In this document: positions 1 through 8,369 of the stretch, piece by piece
How positions within the stretch are numbered: the first letter of the stretch is position 1
How the letters are laid out: the number at the start of each line of letters is the position of its first letter
Assembly: GCF_029168315.1 (NCBI RefSeq)
Contig: NZ_JARGYD010000003.1
Location: 474,311 to 538,310 of the forward strand
Length of the DNA stretch: 64,000 nt
Direction of reading: 5' to 3'
Source of the DNA: Psychromarinibacter halotolerans
GTDB taxonomy: Bacteria > Pseudomonadota > Alphaproteobacteria > Rhodobacterales > Rhodobacteraceae
Program-made: the position numbers and the translations under genes
The notes under the pieces: model-generated
Databases searched by the model: none
Told to the model about the DNA's origin: nothing
Seen by the model: the letters and a program-made list of their open reading frames with translations, nothing else

Positions 1-421
1 CCAGCGCCCACGCAAACCCCCAGAACCCCGCCCGTGGAATCGTCCCGTAAGCCGTGTTCAATCCGCGGGTCAGCGCCGCCACCCCGGCCCGCGTCGACCA
101 AAGAGCAACCGTGGTCGAAATCAGTGTCGCCCAGCCCAATGTACTGTTGTTGGCGATAATCAGCCGGTCAAGCTGGCCTTCCAGCAACGAGAAAGCATCC
201 GGGGGCACGAAGGCCCGCATCATCATCAATTGCTCTTCGACGATGTCCGGGCTGGCCAGGAAGCCCCACAGCGCAATGATCGCGGCCACCGCAGGAAAGA
301 TCGCAAACATAGAGTAAAACGCGACCCCGGCAGCGATCAGGTCAAGGTTCCGGTCCGCAATCGCGTTCCCGACCCCTGCTCCGATCTTCCATACCGGTTT
401 CACGTATTTCCATAATGCCAT
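1..421 (-). CDS. YihY/BrkB family inner-membrane protein (partial, C-terminus outside window)
   Basis: The 140 visible residues are the N-terminal part of a YihY/BrkB-family polytopic membrane protein. After a short basic cytoplasmic start (MALWKYVKPVWK) comes the family hallmark, a helix reading LIAAGVAFYSMFAIFPAVAA, then a second hydrophobic stretch ending WGFLASPDIV. Further on, the segment LGWATLISTTVALWSTRAGV is the next family block. The ATG at 419-421 (complement) gives the usual family start; a shorter ATG 8 bases inside lies in another frame. The gene runs leftward off the window, so length and C-terminus are unknown. It is divergent from rsfS. The family was once called RNase BN, but that activity belongs to another protein, so no biochemical function is assigned. 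Confidence 0.85.
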   Translation of the reverse strand, partial: MALWKYVKPVWKIGAGVGNAIADRNLDLIAAGVAFYSMFAIFPAVAAIIALWGFLASPDIVEEQLMMMRAFVPPDAFSLLEGQLDRLIIANNSTLGWATLISTTVALWSTRAGVAALTRGLNTAYGTIPRAGFWGFAWAL

Positions 422-661
422 GCGGTCGGCCGTGCCCCTGTCGGTCTTGTTTGTTAACGCTCAGACACCTATTTGCTGCAATACCGGGCGATTTCCAGCG
501 CGGATTCACGGCGATCCGCCGGAAACATTGAGATGGTGCCATTCAGGTGCTAGTCTTGGACCATACCCGGCGCCGGGGTTTTGCGGCGCGAAGCGAAGGA
601 GGACGATGTCCTGTCTTACACGGCAACGACGGGCGATGAACGGCTCGTTAGCGGTGCTCCG

Positions 662-1030
662 ATGACCGACATTCCGGAGCAGGTTTCAAGCGACATGCTG
701 CTTGAAGGTATCCTTTCCTCACTCGAAGACGACAAGGCCGAGGACGTGGTCTCGATCAACTTGCATGGCAAGTCCGAGATGGCGGACTTCATGGTGATCG
801 CCTCTGGGCGGTCGTCGCGTCAGGTCGCGTCGATCTCTGAGAAACTGACCGAACGTCTGAAAGAGAAGTTCGGCACGGCCTGCAAGGTCGAGGGCAAGGA
901 CGCCGGCGACTGGGTACTGATCGACGCGGGCGATATCATCGTCCATGTCTTCCGCCCGGAAGTCCGCGAGTTCTACCAGCTCGAAAAGATGTGGATGGAT
1001 CCCGGCGAAGCGGTCGTCGCCAAGATCTGA
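662..1030 (+). CDS. rsfS: Ribosomal silencing factor RsfS (Iojap family)
   Basis: The 122-residue product matches the RsfS/Iojap family in length and sequence. The N-terminal LLEGILSSLEDDKAEDVVSI block, the central MADFMVIASGRSSRQV and the C-terminal GDWVLIDAGDIIVHVF with REFYQLEKMW are all characteristic. RsfS binds ribosomal protein L14 (uL14) and blocks subunit joining during nutrient limitation. The ATG at 662 was chosen because homology begins just downstream. The reading frame is open upstream to 581, but those residues look non-homologous, and there is no strong Shine-Dalgarno at either start. Its stop shares one base with the rlmH start (TGATG), the usual rsfS-rlmH pairing in bacteria, so the two are probably translated together. 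Confidence 0.93.
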   Translation: MTDIPEQVSSDMLLEGILSSLEDDKAEDVVSINLHGKSEMADFMVIASGRSSRQVASISEKLTERLKEKFGTACKVEGKDAGDWVLIDAGDIIVHVFRPEVREFYQLEKMWMDPGEAVVAKI

Positions 1031-1500
1031 TGCGTCTTTCCATTTGCGCCGTGGGCCGGCTTCGCACCGGCCCCGAGCGCGCGCTGGTCGATGATTACCT
1101 CACCCGGTTCGACCGGACCGGGCGCGCCTTGGGGCTTGGCCCCGCAAGCGTGACAGAGGTCGAAGACCGCAAAGGCGGCGGCATGGCCGCCGAAGCCGAG
1201 CTTTTGCGTCGCGCGCTGCCCAAGGGCGGCAAGTTCGCGGTGCTGGACGAGCGCGGGCGCGTGCTGACTTCCCCAAAATTCGCGGATCACCTTGCCCGCT
1301 GGCGGGACGAAGGCGTGCAGGACGCCGCCTTCGTGATCGGCGGTGCCGACGGCATCGACCCGTCCCTGCGGGCCGAGGCCGACTTTGCGCTTAGTTTCGG
1401 TGCGATGGTCTGGCCGCATATGCTGGTCCGCGTGATGCTGACCGAACAGCTGTACCGCGCCGCCGCGATCCTTGCGAACAGCCCCTATCACCGGGCCTGA
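1030..1500 (+). CDS. rlmH: 23S rRNA (pseudouridine1915-N3)-methyltransferase RlmH
   Basis: This 156-residue protein is a SPOUT-class methyltransferase that uses S-adenosylmethionine to methylate pseudouridine 1915 in helix 69 of 23S rRNA, at the decoding-side subunit interface. The family signature VIGGADGID lies in the middle of the C-terminal half. The terminal knot segment runs from MVWPHMLVRVMLTEQLYRA to the C-terminal SPYHR that contacts substrate. Length is standard for RlmH. It is translationally coupled to rsfS through a one-base overlap, so the two ribosome-assembly functions form one operon. Confidence 0.96.
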   Translation: MRLSICAVGRLRTGPERALVDDYLTRFDRTGRALGLGPASVTEVEDRKGGGMAAEAELLRRALPKGGKFAVLDERGRVLTSPKFADHLARWRDEGVQDAAFVIGGADGIDPSLRAEADFALSFGAMVWPHMLVRVMLTEQLYRAAAILANSPYHRA

Positions 1501-1512
1501 CGGCGCGGGCTT

Positions 1513-2103
1513 TTACGCCCCGACAGCACCCGGTGTGGACGCCCGGTCGGCAAGCTCTTCCGGCTGCGGCGCCAGTTTCGCGGTCAGGACATGGTCGCGC
1601 CATTCCCCCGCAATCTTCAGGTATCGCTTCGCATAGCCTTCACGCTCGAACTCCAGCCGCGCCAGCAGCGCGGCCGAGCGCATGTTCTCCGGCAGATAGT
1701 TCGCCATGACGCGATTCAGGCTCATGGCACCGAAAGCGTGGTCCAGAACGGCGCGCAAAGCCTCGGACATGACGCCCTGCCCCTCTTGCTCGGCGTCCAC
1801 CGCATAGCCAAGGTGACAGGCCTGAAACTCGCCGCGCACGATGTTCGACAGGTTGGCCGTGCCGACCACGTCGGGCTGGTCATGGAACCGCAGGACCAGC
1901 GGCAGATAGCGCCCCGCGCGGATGTCGGGCGCATAGGCCGTAAGCCGGTTGTGCCACGCGGTTTCGGAATAATAGCCGTCGGGGCGCGTCGGCTCCCATC
2001 GGGACAGGTGATCCGCGTTGCGTGTAGAGAAGCGCGCCAGCGCCGCTGCGTCGGCCGGCGCCGCCCGCGTCAGGATAAGGCGTTTGGTTTCGATCGCGTG
2101 CAT
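1513..2103 (-). CDS. GNAT N-acetyltransferase (RimJ/RimL type)
   Basis: The 196-residue product has the RimJ/RimL layout. It starts IETKRLILTRAAPADAAALA, has a mid-protein strand giving VVGTANLSNIV and a LGYAVDAEQEGQGVMSEAL segment, which is the acetyl-CoA pyrophosphate loop (consensus Q/R-x-x-G-x-G/A). It then has the NRVMANYLPENMRSAALLAR block typical of alanine N-acetyltransferases. RimJ acetylates the N-terminal alanine of ribosomal protein S5, and proximity to rsfS-rlmH would fit, but many related GNATs have other substrates, so no symbol is given. It converges on rlmH with 12 bases between stops and no obvious terminator. Confidence 0.85.
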   Translation of the reverse strand: MHAIETKRLILTRAAPADAAALARFSTRNADHLSRWEPTRPDGYYSETAWHNRLTAYAPDIRAGRYLPLVLRFHDQPDVVGTANLSNIVRGEFQACHLGYAVDAEQEGQGVMSEALRAVLDHAFGAMSLNRVMANYLPENMRSAALLARLEFEREGYAKRYLKIAGEWRDHVLTAKLAPQPEELADRASTPGAVGA

Positions 2104-2284
2104 AGGATGTCCTTGAGTGGTGCCGCCTACCTAAACCCGCACGCGGCGAAGTGCAGCCCGGTCGCGCAAATTGTGACCGGGTTAGCGGATCGCCGCGCGC
2201 TGACGTCCGGGCAGCCGGGAAAAAGCGGTTCAAATCCCCCTCGTTCCGGGCGTAGAACCCTAGGCGACAGGCAGGAGAACCCTC

Positions 2285-3805
2285 ATGACGCATCCGAAAC
2301 CCGTGGTTCTGTGCATTCTTGACGGCTGGGGCTATCGCGAGGATCGCACGGCGAACGCGCCCGCCCTTGCCGACACACCCACGTTCGACCGGCTGTGGTC
2401 CACCTGCCCGCACGCCTTCCTTGTGACCTACGGCCCCGATGTGGGCCTGCCCACCGGCCAGATGGGCAACTCGGAAGTCGGCCACACCAACATCGGCGCA
2501 GGCCGCGTCGTGGCGATGGACCTTGGCCAGATCGACCTTGCCATCGAGGACCGGAGCTTTTTTGAAAACGAGTCCATCGCCGCCTTTGCGGACACGCTGA
2601 AGGACTCGGGCGGCACCGCGCATCTGATGGGTCTGACGTCCCCCGGCGGCGTGCACGCGCACCAAGACCACATCGTCGCCGCGGCAAAGCTGCTGACCGG
2701 CAAGGGTGTGCCTGTGACGGTCCATGTCATCACCGACGGCCGCGACGTGCCGCCGAAATCGGCGCGCGAGCAGGTTGCGAAGTTCATCGACGACCTGCCC
2801 GAAGGCGTCACCGTCGCCTCTGTCACCGGGCGCTATTTCGCTATGGACCGCGACAACCGCTGGGACCGGGTCAGCAAGGCTTATGACGCGATGGTCAACG
2901 CCAAGGGCGAAACCGCCGACAGCGCCGACGCCGCGATCGCCGCTGCCTACGAGCGGGGCGAGACGGACGAGTTCGTCGCCCCCACCGTGATCGACGGCTT
3001 TGACGGCATCAAGGATGGCGACGGCGTCTTCTTCATCAACTTCCGCGCCGACCGCGCCCGCGAGATCCTGCGCGCCATCGGCGAACCCGGCTTCGACGCG
3101 TTCGAAACCGGCGACCGCCCCGACTATGCCGCGCTGTTGGGGATGGTCGAATACTCGGACAGCCACAACGACTATATGACGACCGCTTATCCGAAGCGGA
3201 AGATCGTCAACACGCTGGGCGAATGGGTGTCGAAACAGGGCCTGACGCAATTCCGTCTGGCCGAGACTGAGAAGTATCCGCATGTCACGTTCTTCCTGAA
3301 CGGCGGGGTCGAAACCCCGTACGAGGGCGAGGAGAGGTACATGCCCAAGTCGCCCAACGTCGCCACCTATGACCTGCAGCCCGAGATGAGCGCACCCGAA
3401 GTGTCGGACAAGTTCGTCGAGGCCATCGAGGCAGGGTTCGACCTGATCGTGGTGAACTTCGCGAACCCCGACATGGTGGGCCATACCGGAGACCTCGACG
3501 CGGCGATCAAGGCCTGCGAGGCGGTCGATGCCGGACTGGGCCGCGCCATCGAGGCGCTGGACAAGGCGGGCGGCGCCATCGTCGTCACCGCCGACCACGG
3601 CAACTGCGAAACGATGGTCGATCCCGACTCTGGCGGGCCGCACACGGCGCACACCACGAACCTTGTGCCCGTCATCGTCCACGGTGGACCGGATGGCGCC
3701 AGCCTGCGGGACGGGCGGCTGTCCGATCTTGCGCCAACGGTTCTGGACCTGATGGGCCAGCCGCAGCCCGAGGAAATGACCGGCGTGAGCCTTCTTAAAA
3801 AATGA
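2285..3805 (+). CDS. gpmI: 2,3-bisphosphoglycerate-independent phosphoglycerate mutase
   Basis: The 506-residue enzyme interconverts 3- and 2-phosphoglycerate in glycolysis and gluconeogenesis through a phosphoserine intermediate and two Mn2+ ions. The N-terminal metal site VLCILDGWGYRED, the catalytic serine in GQMGNSEVGHTN (Ser63), the middle transferase domain (MTGLTSPGGVHAHQDHI-like block near residue 120) and the C-terminal metal block VTADHGNCE are all present. A CAGGAGAA Shine-Dalgarno precedes the ATG by a normal distance. The stop overlaps the next gene by four bases (ATGA), so gpmI, the EnvC-like gene and ctpA form one operon, a common alphaproteobacterial order. Confidence 0.97.
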   Translation: MTHPKPVVLCILDGWGYREDRTANAPALADTPTFDRLWSTCPHAFLVTYGPDVGLPTGQMGNSEVGHTNIGAGRVVAMDLGQIDLAIEDRSFFENESIAAFADTLKDSGGTAHLMGLTSPGGVHAHQDHIVAAAKLLTGKGVPVTVHVITDGRDVPPKSAREQVAKFIDDLPEGVTVASVTGRYFAMDRDNRWDRVSKAYDAMVNAKGETADSADAAIAAAYERGETDEFVAPTVIDGFDGIKDGDGVFFINFRADRAREILRAIGEPGFDAFETGDRPDYAALLGMVEYSDSHNDYMTTAYPKRKIVNTLGEWVSKQGLTQFRLAETEKYPHVTFFLNGGVETPYEGEERYMPKSPNVATYDLQPEMSAPEVSDKFVEAIEAGFDLIVVNFANPDMVGHTGDLDAAIKACEAVDAGLGRAIEALDKAGGAIVVTADHGNCETMVDPDSGGPHTAHTTNLVPVIVHGGPDGASLRDGRLSDLAPTVLDLMGQPQPEEMTGVSLLKK

Positions 3806-4926
3806 GGCTTCGCCGCCTTCTGCCCTTCCTTGTCCTTTGGCCTGCGCTGGTCTCGGCGCAGCCGATCGAGGATCTGGAACTGGTGGCGCGGCGCGCGGCA
3901 GGCCAGCTTGAGGCCGCGCAGAACGCGTTGGCCGCCGCCGAGCGGGCCGACGACAGGGTGCGCGCCCTGACCATGACGATCCGTGCGTATGAAAACGGCC
4001 TGATCGCCCTGCGCGAGGGCCTGCGCCGCGCCGCGATCCGCGAGGACGCAATGCGCCAGCGGTTCGAAGCCCAGCGCGAGAAGGTCATGCGGCTGGTTGG
4101 CGTGCTGCAATCCATCGAAGGCTCTCCGGCGCCGCTGCTGCTGATGCATCCGTCCGGCCCCGTGGGCACCGCCCGCTCTGGCATGATGGTCAGCGCCGTG
4201 ACCCCGGCCCTGCAACGCGAGGCCGAGGTGCTGCGCCGCCATCTGGAAGAGATCGCGCTGCTGCGAACCTTGCAGGAAAGCGCGGCGGAGACGGTGCAAG
4301 AGGGTCTGGCTGGCGTGCAAGAGGCGCGCACCGCCCTAAGTCAGGCGATCCAGAACCGGGTCGACCTGCCGCAACGGTTCCTGACCGACCCCGAGGCACT
4401 GGCCCGGCTGATCGATAGCGCCGAAACCCTGCAGGGTTTCGCGTCGGGCCTGACCGAACTGGGCGACGAAGGCCCCGAACTTCCCGAGTTCGATCCCTCG
4501 CGCGGCGGCCTTCCGCTGCCGGTCGCGGGCACGGTCCTTCGCCGCGCGAACGAGGCCGACGCGGCGGGTATCGTCCGCCCCGGAATCGTGGTTGCGACAG
4601 AGCCCCGCGCGCTTGTGACGACCCCTTGGCCGGCGACAATCCGCTACCTTGGGCCCCTTCTCGACTACAAAAATGTGATGATCCTTGAGCCCGGGGGCGG
4701 TTATCTGCTTGTTCTGGCCGGGCTCGAAGAGGTGTATGGGGAACTTGGAGAGGTGCTGCCGGCCGGCGCTCCAGTTGGTCTCATGGGTGGAAATGCACCA
4801 GACGAAGCCGCGTTTGCCGCGGGCGCACCGGAACTCGGTGGCGTAAACCGCACGGAAACGCTTTATATAGAGGCAAGGCAGGGCGACGACCCGATCAACC
4901 CGGGCCAGTGGTTCGCCATTGATTGA
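3802..4926 (+). CDS. envC: EnvC-like murein hydrolase activator
   Basis: The 374-residue protein has an N-terminal signal peptide (RRLLPFLVLWPALVSA), a long coiled coil over about residues 25-180 rich in Ala, Glu and Arg, and a C-terminal LytM-like domain from about residue 230. The LytM part keeps the fold blocks (LPLPVAGTVLRR, MILEPGGGYLLVLAGL, GAPVGLMGG) but not the HxxxD and HxH zinc ligands of active M23 peptidases. This is the EnvC pattern: a periplasmic activator of cell-division amidases rather than an enzyme. The ATG overlaps the gpmI stop, and ctpA follows 15 bases later. The symbol is by family resemblance only. Confidence 0.85.
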   Translation: MRLRRLLPFLVLWPALVSAQPIEDLELVARRAAGQLEAAQNALAAAERADDRVRALTMTIRAYENGLIALREGLRRAAIREDAMRQRFEAQREKVMRLVGVLQSIEGSPAPLLLMHPSGPVGTARSGMMVSAVTPALQREAEVLRRHLEEIALLRTLQESAAETVQEGLAGVQEARTALSQAIQNRVDLPQRFLTDPEALARLIDSAETLQGFASGLTELGDEGPELPEFDPSRGGLPLPVAGTVLRRANEADAAGIVRPGIVVATEPRALVTTPWPATIRYLGPLLDYKNVMILEPGGGYLLVLAGLEEVYGELGEVLPAGAPVGLMGGNAPDEAAFAAGAPELGGVNRTETLYIEARQGDDPINPGQWFAID

Positions 4927-4941
4927 GAACACGAGGACCGT

Positions 4942-6282
4942 ATGAAGAAATTCGTGATGGCTGCCGTGGCGGGGACCCTTGCGGGGGTGATCGCCACCAC
5001 GCAGATCGCAGGACCGCTGCTGGCCCAGGAAGGCGAACGTGACAGTTCCGTATACGAACAGCTTGATCTGTTCGGGGACATCTTCGAACGCATCCGCGCA
5101 CAGTACGTTGAAGAAGTGGACGAGGGCGAGCTGATCGAGGCCGCGATCAACGGCATGTTGACCTCGCTTGACCCGCATTCCAGCTACCTGTCGCCCGACG
5201 ATGCCGCCGACATGCGCGTGCAGACGCGCGGCGAATTCGGCGGTCTCGGCATCGAGGTGACGCAGGAAGAGGGCTTCGTTAAGGTGGTGTCGCCCATCGA
5301 CGACACGCCCGCCGACGACGCCGGGATCGAAGCCGGTGACTACATCACCCACGTCGACGGCGAATCCGTTCTTGGCCTGACGCTGGACGAGGCGGTCGAA
5401 ATGATGCGCGGCCCGGTCGGGTCCGAGATCATCATCACCGTCGTGCGCGAAGGCACCGAAGAACCGTTCGACGTGTCGATCATCCGCGACACCATCAAGC
5501 TGACCGCGGTCCGCACCCGCGTCGAGGGCAAGACGGTCGTTATGCGTGTGTCGACATTCAACGACCAGACCTTCCCCAACCTCGAATCCGGCCTGCTGGA
5601 AGCGGTTGAGGAACTGGGCGGCTTCGACAACGTCGACGGCTTCGTTCTGGACCTGCGCAACAACCCGGGTGGTCTGCTGACGCAGGCGATCAAAGTGTCC
5701 GATGCCTTCCTGAACGCTGGCGAAATCGTGTCGACCCGTGGCCGCGACCCGCAGGACGGCGAACGCTACAACGCCGCGCCCGGCGATCTGGCCGAAGGCC
5801 TGCCGATGGTAGTGCTGATCAACGGCGGCTCTGCCTCGGCGTCCGAGATCGTCGCCGGCGCGCTGCAGGATCACCGCCGCGCAATCGTCGTCGGCACCAA
5901 GTCGTTCGGCAAGGGCTCGGTCCAGACGGTGATGCCGCTTCGGGGCGACGGTGCGATGCGCCTGACCACCGCGCGGTACTACACTCCGTCCGGCCGCTCG
6001 ATCCAGGCGCTTGGCGTGTCGCCCGACATCGTCGTGGCGCAGCCTCCGACCCGCCCGGACGAGGAGACCGACGAAGAAAGCGTCGCACGTCCCCTGCGCT
6101 CCGAGGCCGACCTGCGCGGCGCGCTCGACAATGACTCGCTGACCGAGGACGAGCGTCGGCAGATCGAAGAAGAGCAGGCACAGGCAGAGGCGTCCGCCGA
6201 GCTGCGCGAGGAAGACTTCCAGCTCAGCTATGCGATCGACCTGCTGCACGGCCTTGCCGCAATCGACGCGGCCCAGCAGTAA
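4942..6282 (+). CDS. ctpA: C-terminal processing protease, S41 family
   Basis: The 446-residue periplasmic serine protease has an N-terminal signal or anchor (KKFVMAAVAGTLAGVIATT). A PDZ domain follows, from about residue 90 (GEFGGLGIEVTQEEGF) to 170. The S41 core carries LRNNPGGLL. The catalytic dyad is Ser299 in NGGSASASEI and Lys324 in GTKSFGKGSVQT, exactly the 25-residue spacing of CtpB and Prc. The C-terminal 70 residues are acidic and probably disordered. Such proteases trim C-termini of envelope proteins and control murein hydrolases, which fits the EnvC-like neighbour directly upstream. A strong terminator follows. Confidence 0.95.
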   Translation: MKKFVMAAVAGTLAGVIATTQIAGPLLAQEGERDSSVYEQLDLFGDIFERIRAQYVEEVDEGELIEAAINGMLTSLDPHSSYLSPDDAADMRVQTRGEFGGLGIEVTQEEGFVKVVSPIDDTPADDAGIEAGDYITHVDGESVLGLTLDEAVEMMRGPVGSEIIITVVREGTEEPFDVSIIRDTIKLTAVRTRVEGKTVVMRVSTFNDQTFPNLESGLLEAVEELGGFDNVDGFVLDLRNNPGGLLTQAIKVSDAFLNAGEIVSTRGRDPQDGERYNAAPGDLAEGLPMVVLINGGSASASEIVAGALQDHRRAIVVGTKSFGKGSVQTVMPLRGDGAMRLTTARYYTPSGRSIQALGVSPDIVVAQPPTRPDEETDEESVARPLRSEADLRGALDNDSLTEDERRQIEEEQAQAEASAELREEDFQLSYAIDLLHGLAAIDAAQQ

Positions 6283-6289
6283 GCGCGGC

Positions 6290-6308
6290 GCGCCCCTTTG
6301 CGGGGCGC
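6290..6308 (+). other. G+C hairpin directly after ctpA
   Basis: Seven bases GCGCCCC (6290-6296) pair perfectly with GGGGCGC (6302-6308) around a 5-base loop, seven bases after the ctpA stop codon. No T-run follows, so it is not an intrinsic terminator by itself. It sits in front of the strong terminator at 6321-6351 and may protect the 3' end of the mRNA. Confidence 0.5.
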
Positions 6309-6320
6309 CCGAAGACAAAG

Positions 6321-6351
6321 AAACCCCGCCAGATCGCTCTGGCGGGGTTTT
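6321..6351 (+). terminator. Rho-independent terminator between ctpA and the deacetylase gene
   Basis: AAACCCCGCCAGA (6321-6333) and TCTGGCGGGGTTT (6338-6350) form a perfect 13-bp stem with a TCGC tetraloop. Each flank is rich in A or T, so the element can end transcription from both convergent genes (ctpA on the + strand and the deacetylase on the - strand). Confidence 0.93.
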
Positions 6352-6379
6352 CCTTTGCGGGTATGGCGCGCGGCCGCGT

Positions 6380-7273
6380 CTAGCTGGCGTTGCTTGGCGG
6401 CGACACGATTTCTGCGAACCGGTCGAACACCGCGCCTGCGGTCGTGATCCAGATCTCATCGCGGCGGGCCACGATATGTGCCAGCGCCCGCCGCAAATGC
6501 CGCAACCGATACGGCTGGCCGACGATGTAGGGGTGCAGCGCGATGCCCATCACAAGAGGCTGCCGCGCCGACTGGTCCAGCATTTCGTCGAAGTTATCGA
6601 TGACCATGTCCGCGAACTGCGCGGCGCCATCCTTGCGCCCCACGACCGACGGGATGTCGTTGACCTCTTGCGGGTAGGGAACAGCCAGCAGCGGCCCATT
6701 CTCGGTCCGCATCCAGACGGGCTGATCGTCCATGCACCAGTTCAGGGTATAGCGATAACCGGCCCCGGTCAGCAGATCCGGCGTAACGCGGCTTTCCGCG
6801 ATCCATGGGCTAAGCCAGCCGCGCGGCGCGATCCCTTCGGCCTTCGTCAGCACGTCCGTCGCCTCGGCGATCAGCGCGCGTTCGGCGTCGGGCTCTAGCA
6901 CGCTCTGCCGCTCGCTGTTGGTGCGCCCGTGGCCCGCGATCTCGTCCCCCCGCGCGCGGTGCGCGTCCATCAGTTCGGGCGCATAGTCGTACATCGCGCT
7001 GTTCGCGAGCACGGTCGCGGGCAGGTCCAGCTCTTCCAGAAGCTCCAGCATCCGCCACGCCCCGACCCTGTTGCCATAGTCGCGCCACGCGTAGTTCAGG
7101 ATGTCCGGCTGCGGCCCGCCGGGCGCAAGTTCGGCACCCAGCCCCTCGCCATAGGCGAAATGTTCAAGGTTCAGCCCCAGATAGACGGCCAGCTTGCGTC
7201 CACCGGGCCAGTCGAAATCGGGGCGGCGCGTGATCGGCACATAGTCATAGCGGTCATGGCCCGGAAGCGTCAC
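6380..7273 (-). CDS. Polysaccharide deacetylase family protein, PuuE-like
   Basis: The 297-residue protein belongs to the NodB-fold carbohydrate esterase/PuuE group. It opens with WPGGRKLAVYLGLNLEHF, has LDLPATVLANSAMYDYAPEL, then GDEIAGHGRTNSE (the motif aligned to the second metal site) and finishes with ALHPYIVGQPYRLRHL. It is much closer to allantoinase-type PuuE than to chitin deacetylases, but residues normally binding metal are only partly conserved, so the substrate is unknown. I chose the GTG at 7271-7273, which overlaps the TGA of the upstream gene as GTGA; homology starts right after it. A true PuuE lies at 19.8 kb, so this is a paralogue with another role. Confidence 0.8.
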   Translation of the reverse strand: MTLPGHDRYDYVPITRRPDFDWPGGRKLAVYLGLNLEHFAYGEGLGAELAPGGPQPDILNYAWRDYGNRVGAWRMLELLEELDLPATVLANSAMYDYAPELMDAHRARGDEIAGHGRTNSERQSVLEPDAERALIAEATDVLTKAEGIAPRGWLSPWIAESRVTPDLLTGAGYRYTLNWCMDDQPVWMRTENGPLLAVPYPQEVNDIPSVVGRKDGAAQFADMVIDNFDEMLDQSARQPLVMGIALHPYIVGQPYRLRHLRRALAHIVARRDEIWITTAGAVFDRFAEIVSPPSNAS

Positions 7274-7686
7274 AGCGGCGCCTCCGACAGTCCGGCGCGG
7301 TCCAGCAGGATCTCGGCGCTGTCGTTCCACACATCGGTGGACACGATCTTGCCGTCGCGCACGGTGAAGATGTCGATGTAACGGTTGCCGTCGAACGGTG
7401 TGCCGTCGGGCCATTCGCCGTACAGGTGGCCGGTGTTGAACACCAGAACATCGCCCGTCTCGGCATCCAGCGCCGCATCGGTGCGCAGGAACCGCTTCTT
7501 GACCCACGCATAGCGTTTCGCGTTGAAGGCGGCGCTGTCGGCGGGTCCGCCAAGCTTGCGCCCACCGGTGAAGGTCATCTTGAAATCGTCGGACAGGTAG
7601 GCCGCGGCGCCTTCCGGGTCCGGGATCATGCTTTTCTCAAGATAAGCCTCGACGATCTGCCGGGCCTCGGCTGTGGCATCCGTCAT
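7270..7686 (-). CDS. NTF2-like / SnoaL-fold protein
   Basis: The 138-residue product has the cone-shaped NTF2/SnoaL fold pattern: an N-terminal helix pair (ARQIVEAYLEKSMIPDPEGAA), a short strand LSDDFKMTF, and a long C-terminal sheet with RYIDIFTVRDGKIVSTDVWND, the classic SnoaL-like ending. Such proteins are small isomerases, cyclases or binding proteins. No catalytic residue can be assigned with certainty. Its stop overlaps the GTG start of the deacetylase-like gene, so the two are co-translated and may act on the same small molecule. Confidence 0.75.
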   Translation of the reverse strand: MTDATAEARQIVEAYLEKSMIPDPEGAAAYLSDDFKMTFTGGRKLGGPADSAAFNAKRYAWVKKRFLRTDAALDAETGDVLVFNTGHLYGEWPDGTPFDGNRYIDIFTVRDGKIVSTDVWNDSAEILLDRAGLSEAPL

Positions 7687-7888
7687 CGCGGATCTCCTTT
7701 TGAACGGGTCTTAACGGACCTACGCCGCGCACCGGACGGTGTACAACCGTATCCGGGCGCAAGCCCCAAGTCGGGCCGTCCGGCAACGAACGTTCGGCGA
7801 AATTTCGGGCGCTCAGACTTGCGTGATGTGCGCTTTTACTCGTCGCCCGCCTGCCCTACCTTGGGGCGGAACAGACGCCGAGGCCGAC

Positions 7889-8368
7889 ATGACCCCCGAA
7901 GACAAGGAAGCCCTTCCCTATCGTCCCTGCGTGGGCGTCGTGCTTGCGAACCCGCAGGGTCTGCTGTTCGCCGGTGAACGGATCGACACGCCCGGCGCAT
8001 GGCAGATGCCGCAGGGCGGGATCGACAAGGGCGAGGATCCGGAAGACGCGGCCCTGCGCGAGCTTTGGGAAGAGACCGGCGTCACCTCGGACCTTGTCGA
8101 GGTAGAGGCCGTCACGCCCGACTGGATCACCTACGACCTTCCGCCCGAGCTTTTGGGCAAGGTGTGGAAGGGGCGTTTCCGGGGGCAGAAACAGCTTTGG
8201 TATCTGCTGCGGTTCGACGGCCCGGACGATGCCATCACGATCGAGACCGAGCACCCGGAGTTCTCGCGCTGGCAATGGATGGATCCCGACGCTCTGATCA
8301 GATCCATCGTGCCGTTCAAGCGCACCGTCTACGAGACTGTCCTTGCCACGTTCCGGAAGGAGTTGTGA
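7889..8368 (+). CDS. rppH: RNA pyrophosphohydrolase (Nudix)
   Basis: The 159-residue enzyme removes pyrophosphate from the 5' end of triphosphorylated transcripts and so starts mRNA decay. The full Nudix box is visible from GGIDKGEDPEDAALRE to LWEETGV, with the catalytic REUxEE glutamates. The N-terminal YRPCVGVVL and the WKGRFRGQKQLWYLLRF block distinguish RppH from other Nudix enzymes. The ATG at 7889 gives the standard RppH length. The frame is open further upstream, but that part shows no family resemblance. Confidence 0.94.
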   Translation: MTPEDKEALPYRPCVGVVLANPQGLLFAGERIDTPGAWQMPQGGIDKGEDPEDAALRELWEETGVTSDLVEVEAVTPDWITYDLPPELLGKVWKGRFRGQKQLWYLLRFDGPDDAITIETEHPEFSRWQWMDPDALIRSIVPFKRTVYETVLATFRKEL

Positions 8369-8369
8369 A

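Noticed and set aside
1880..4051. Stop-free minus-strand frame of about 720 codons opposite gpmI
   Set aside because: It lies antisense to a clear gpmI and the EnvC start. Its composition is Arg/Ala/His rich and without domains, as expected for the mirror frame of high-G+C genes.
4336..6459. Minus-strand frame of about 700 codons opposite EnvC and ctpA
   Set aside because: Antisense to two confident genes and running through their terminator; no domain and skewed composition.
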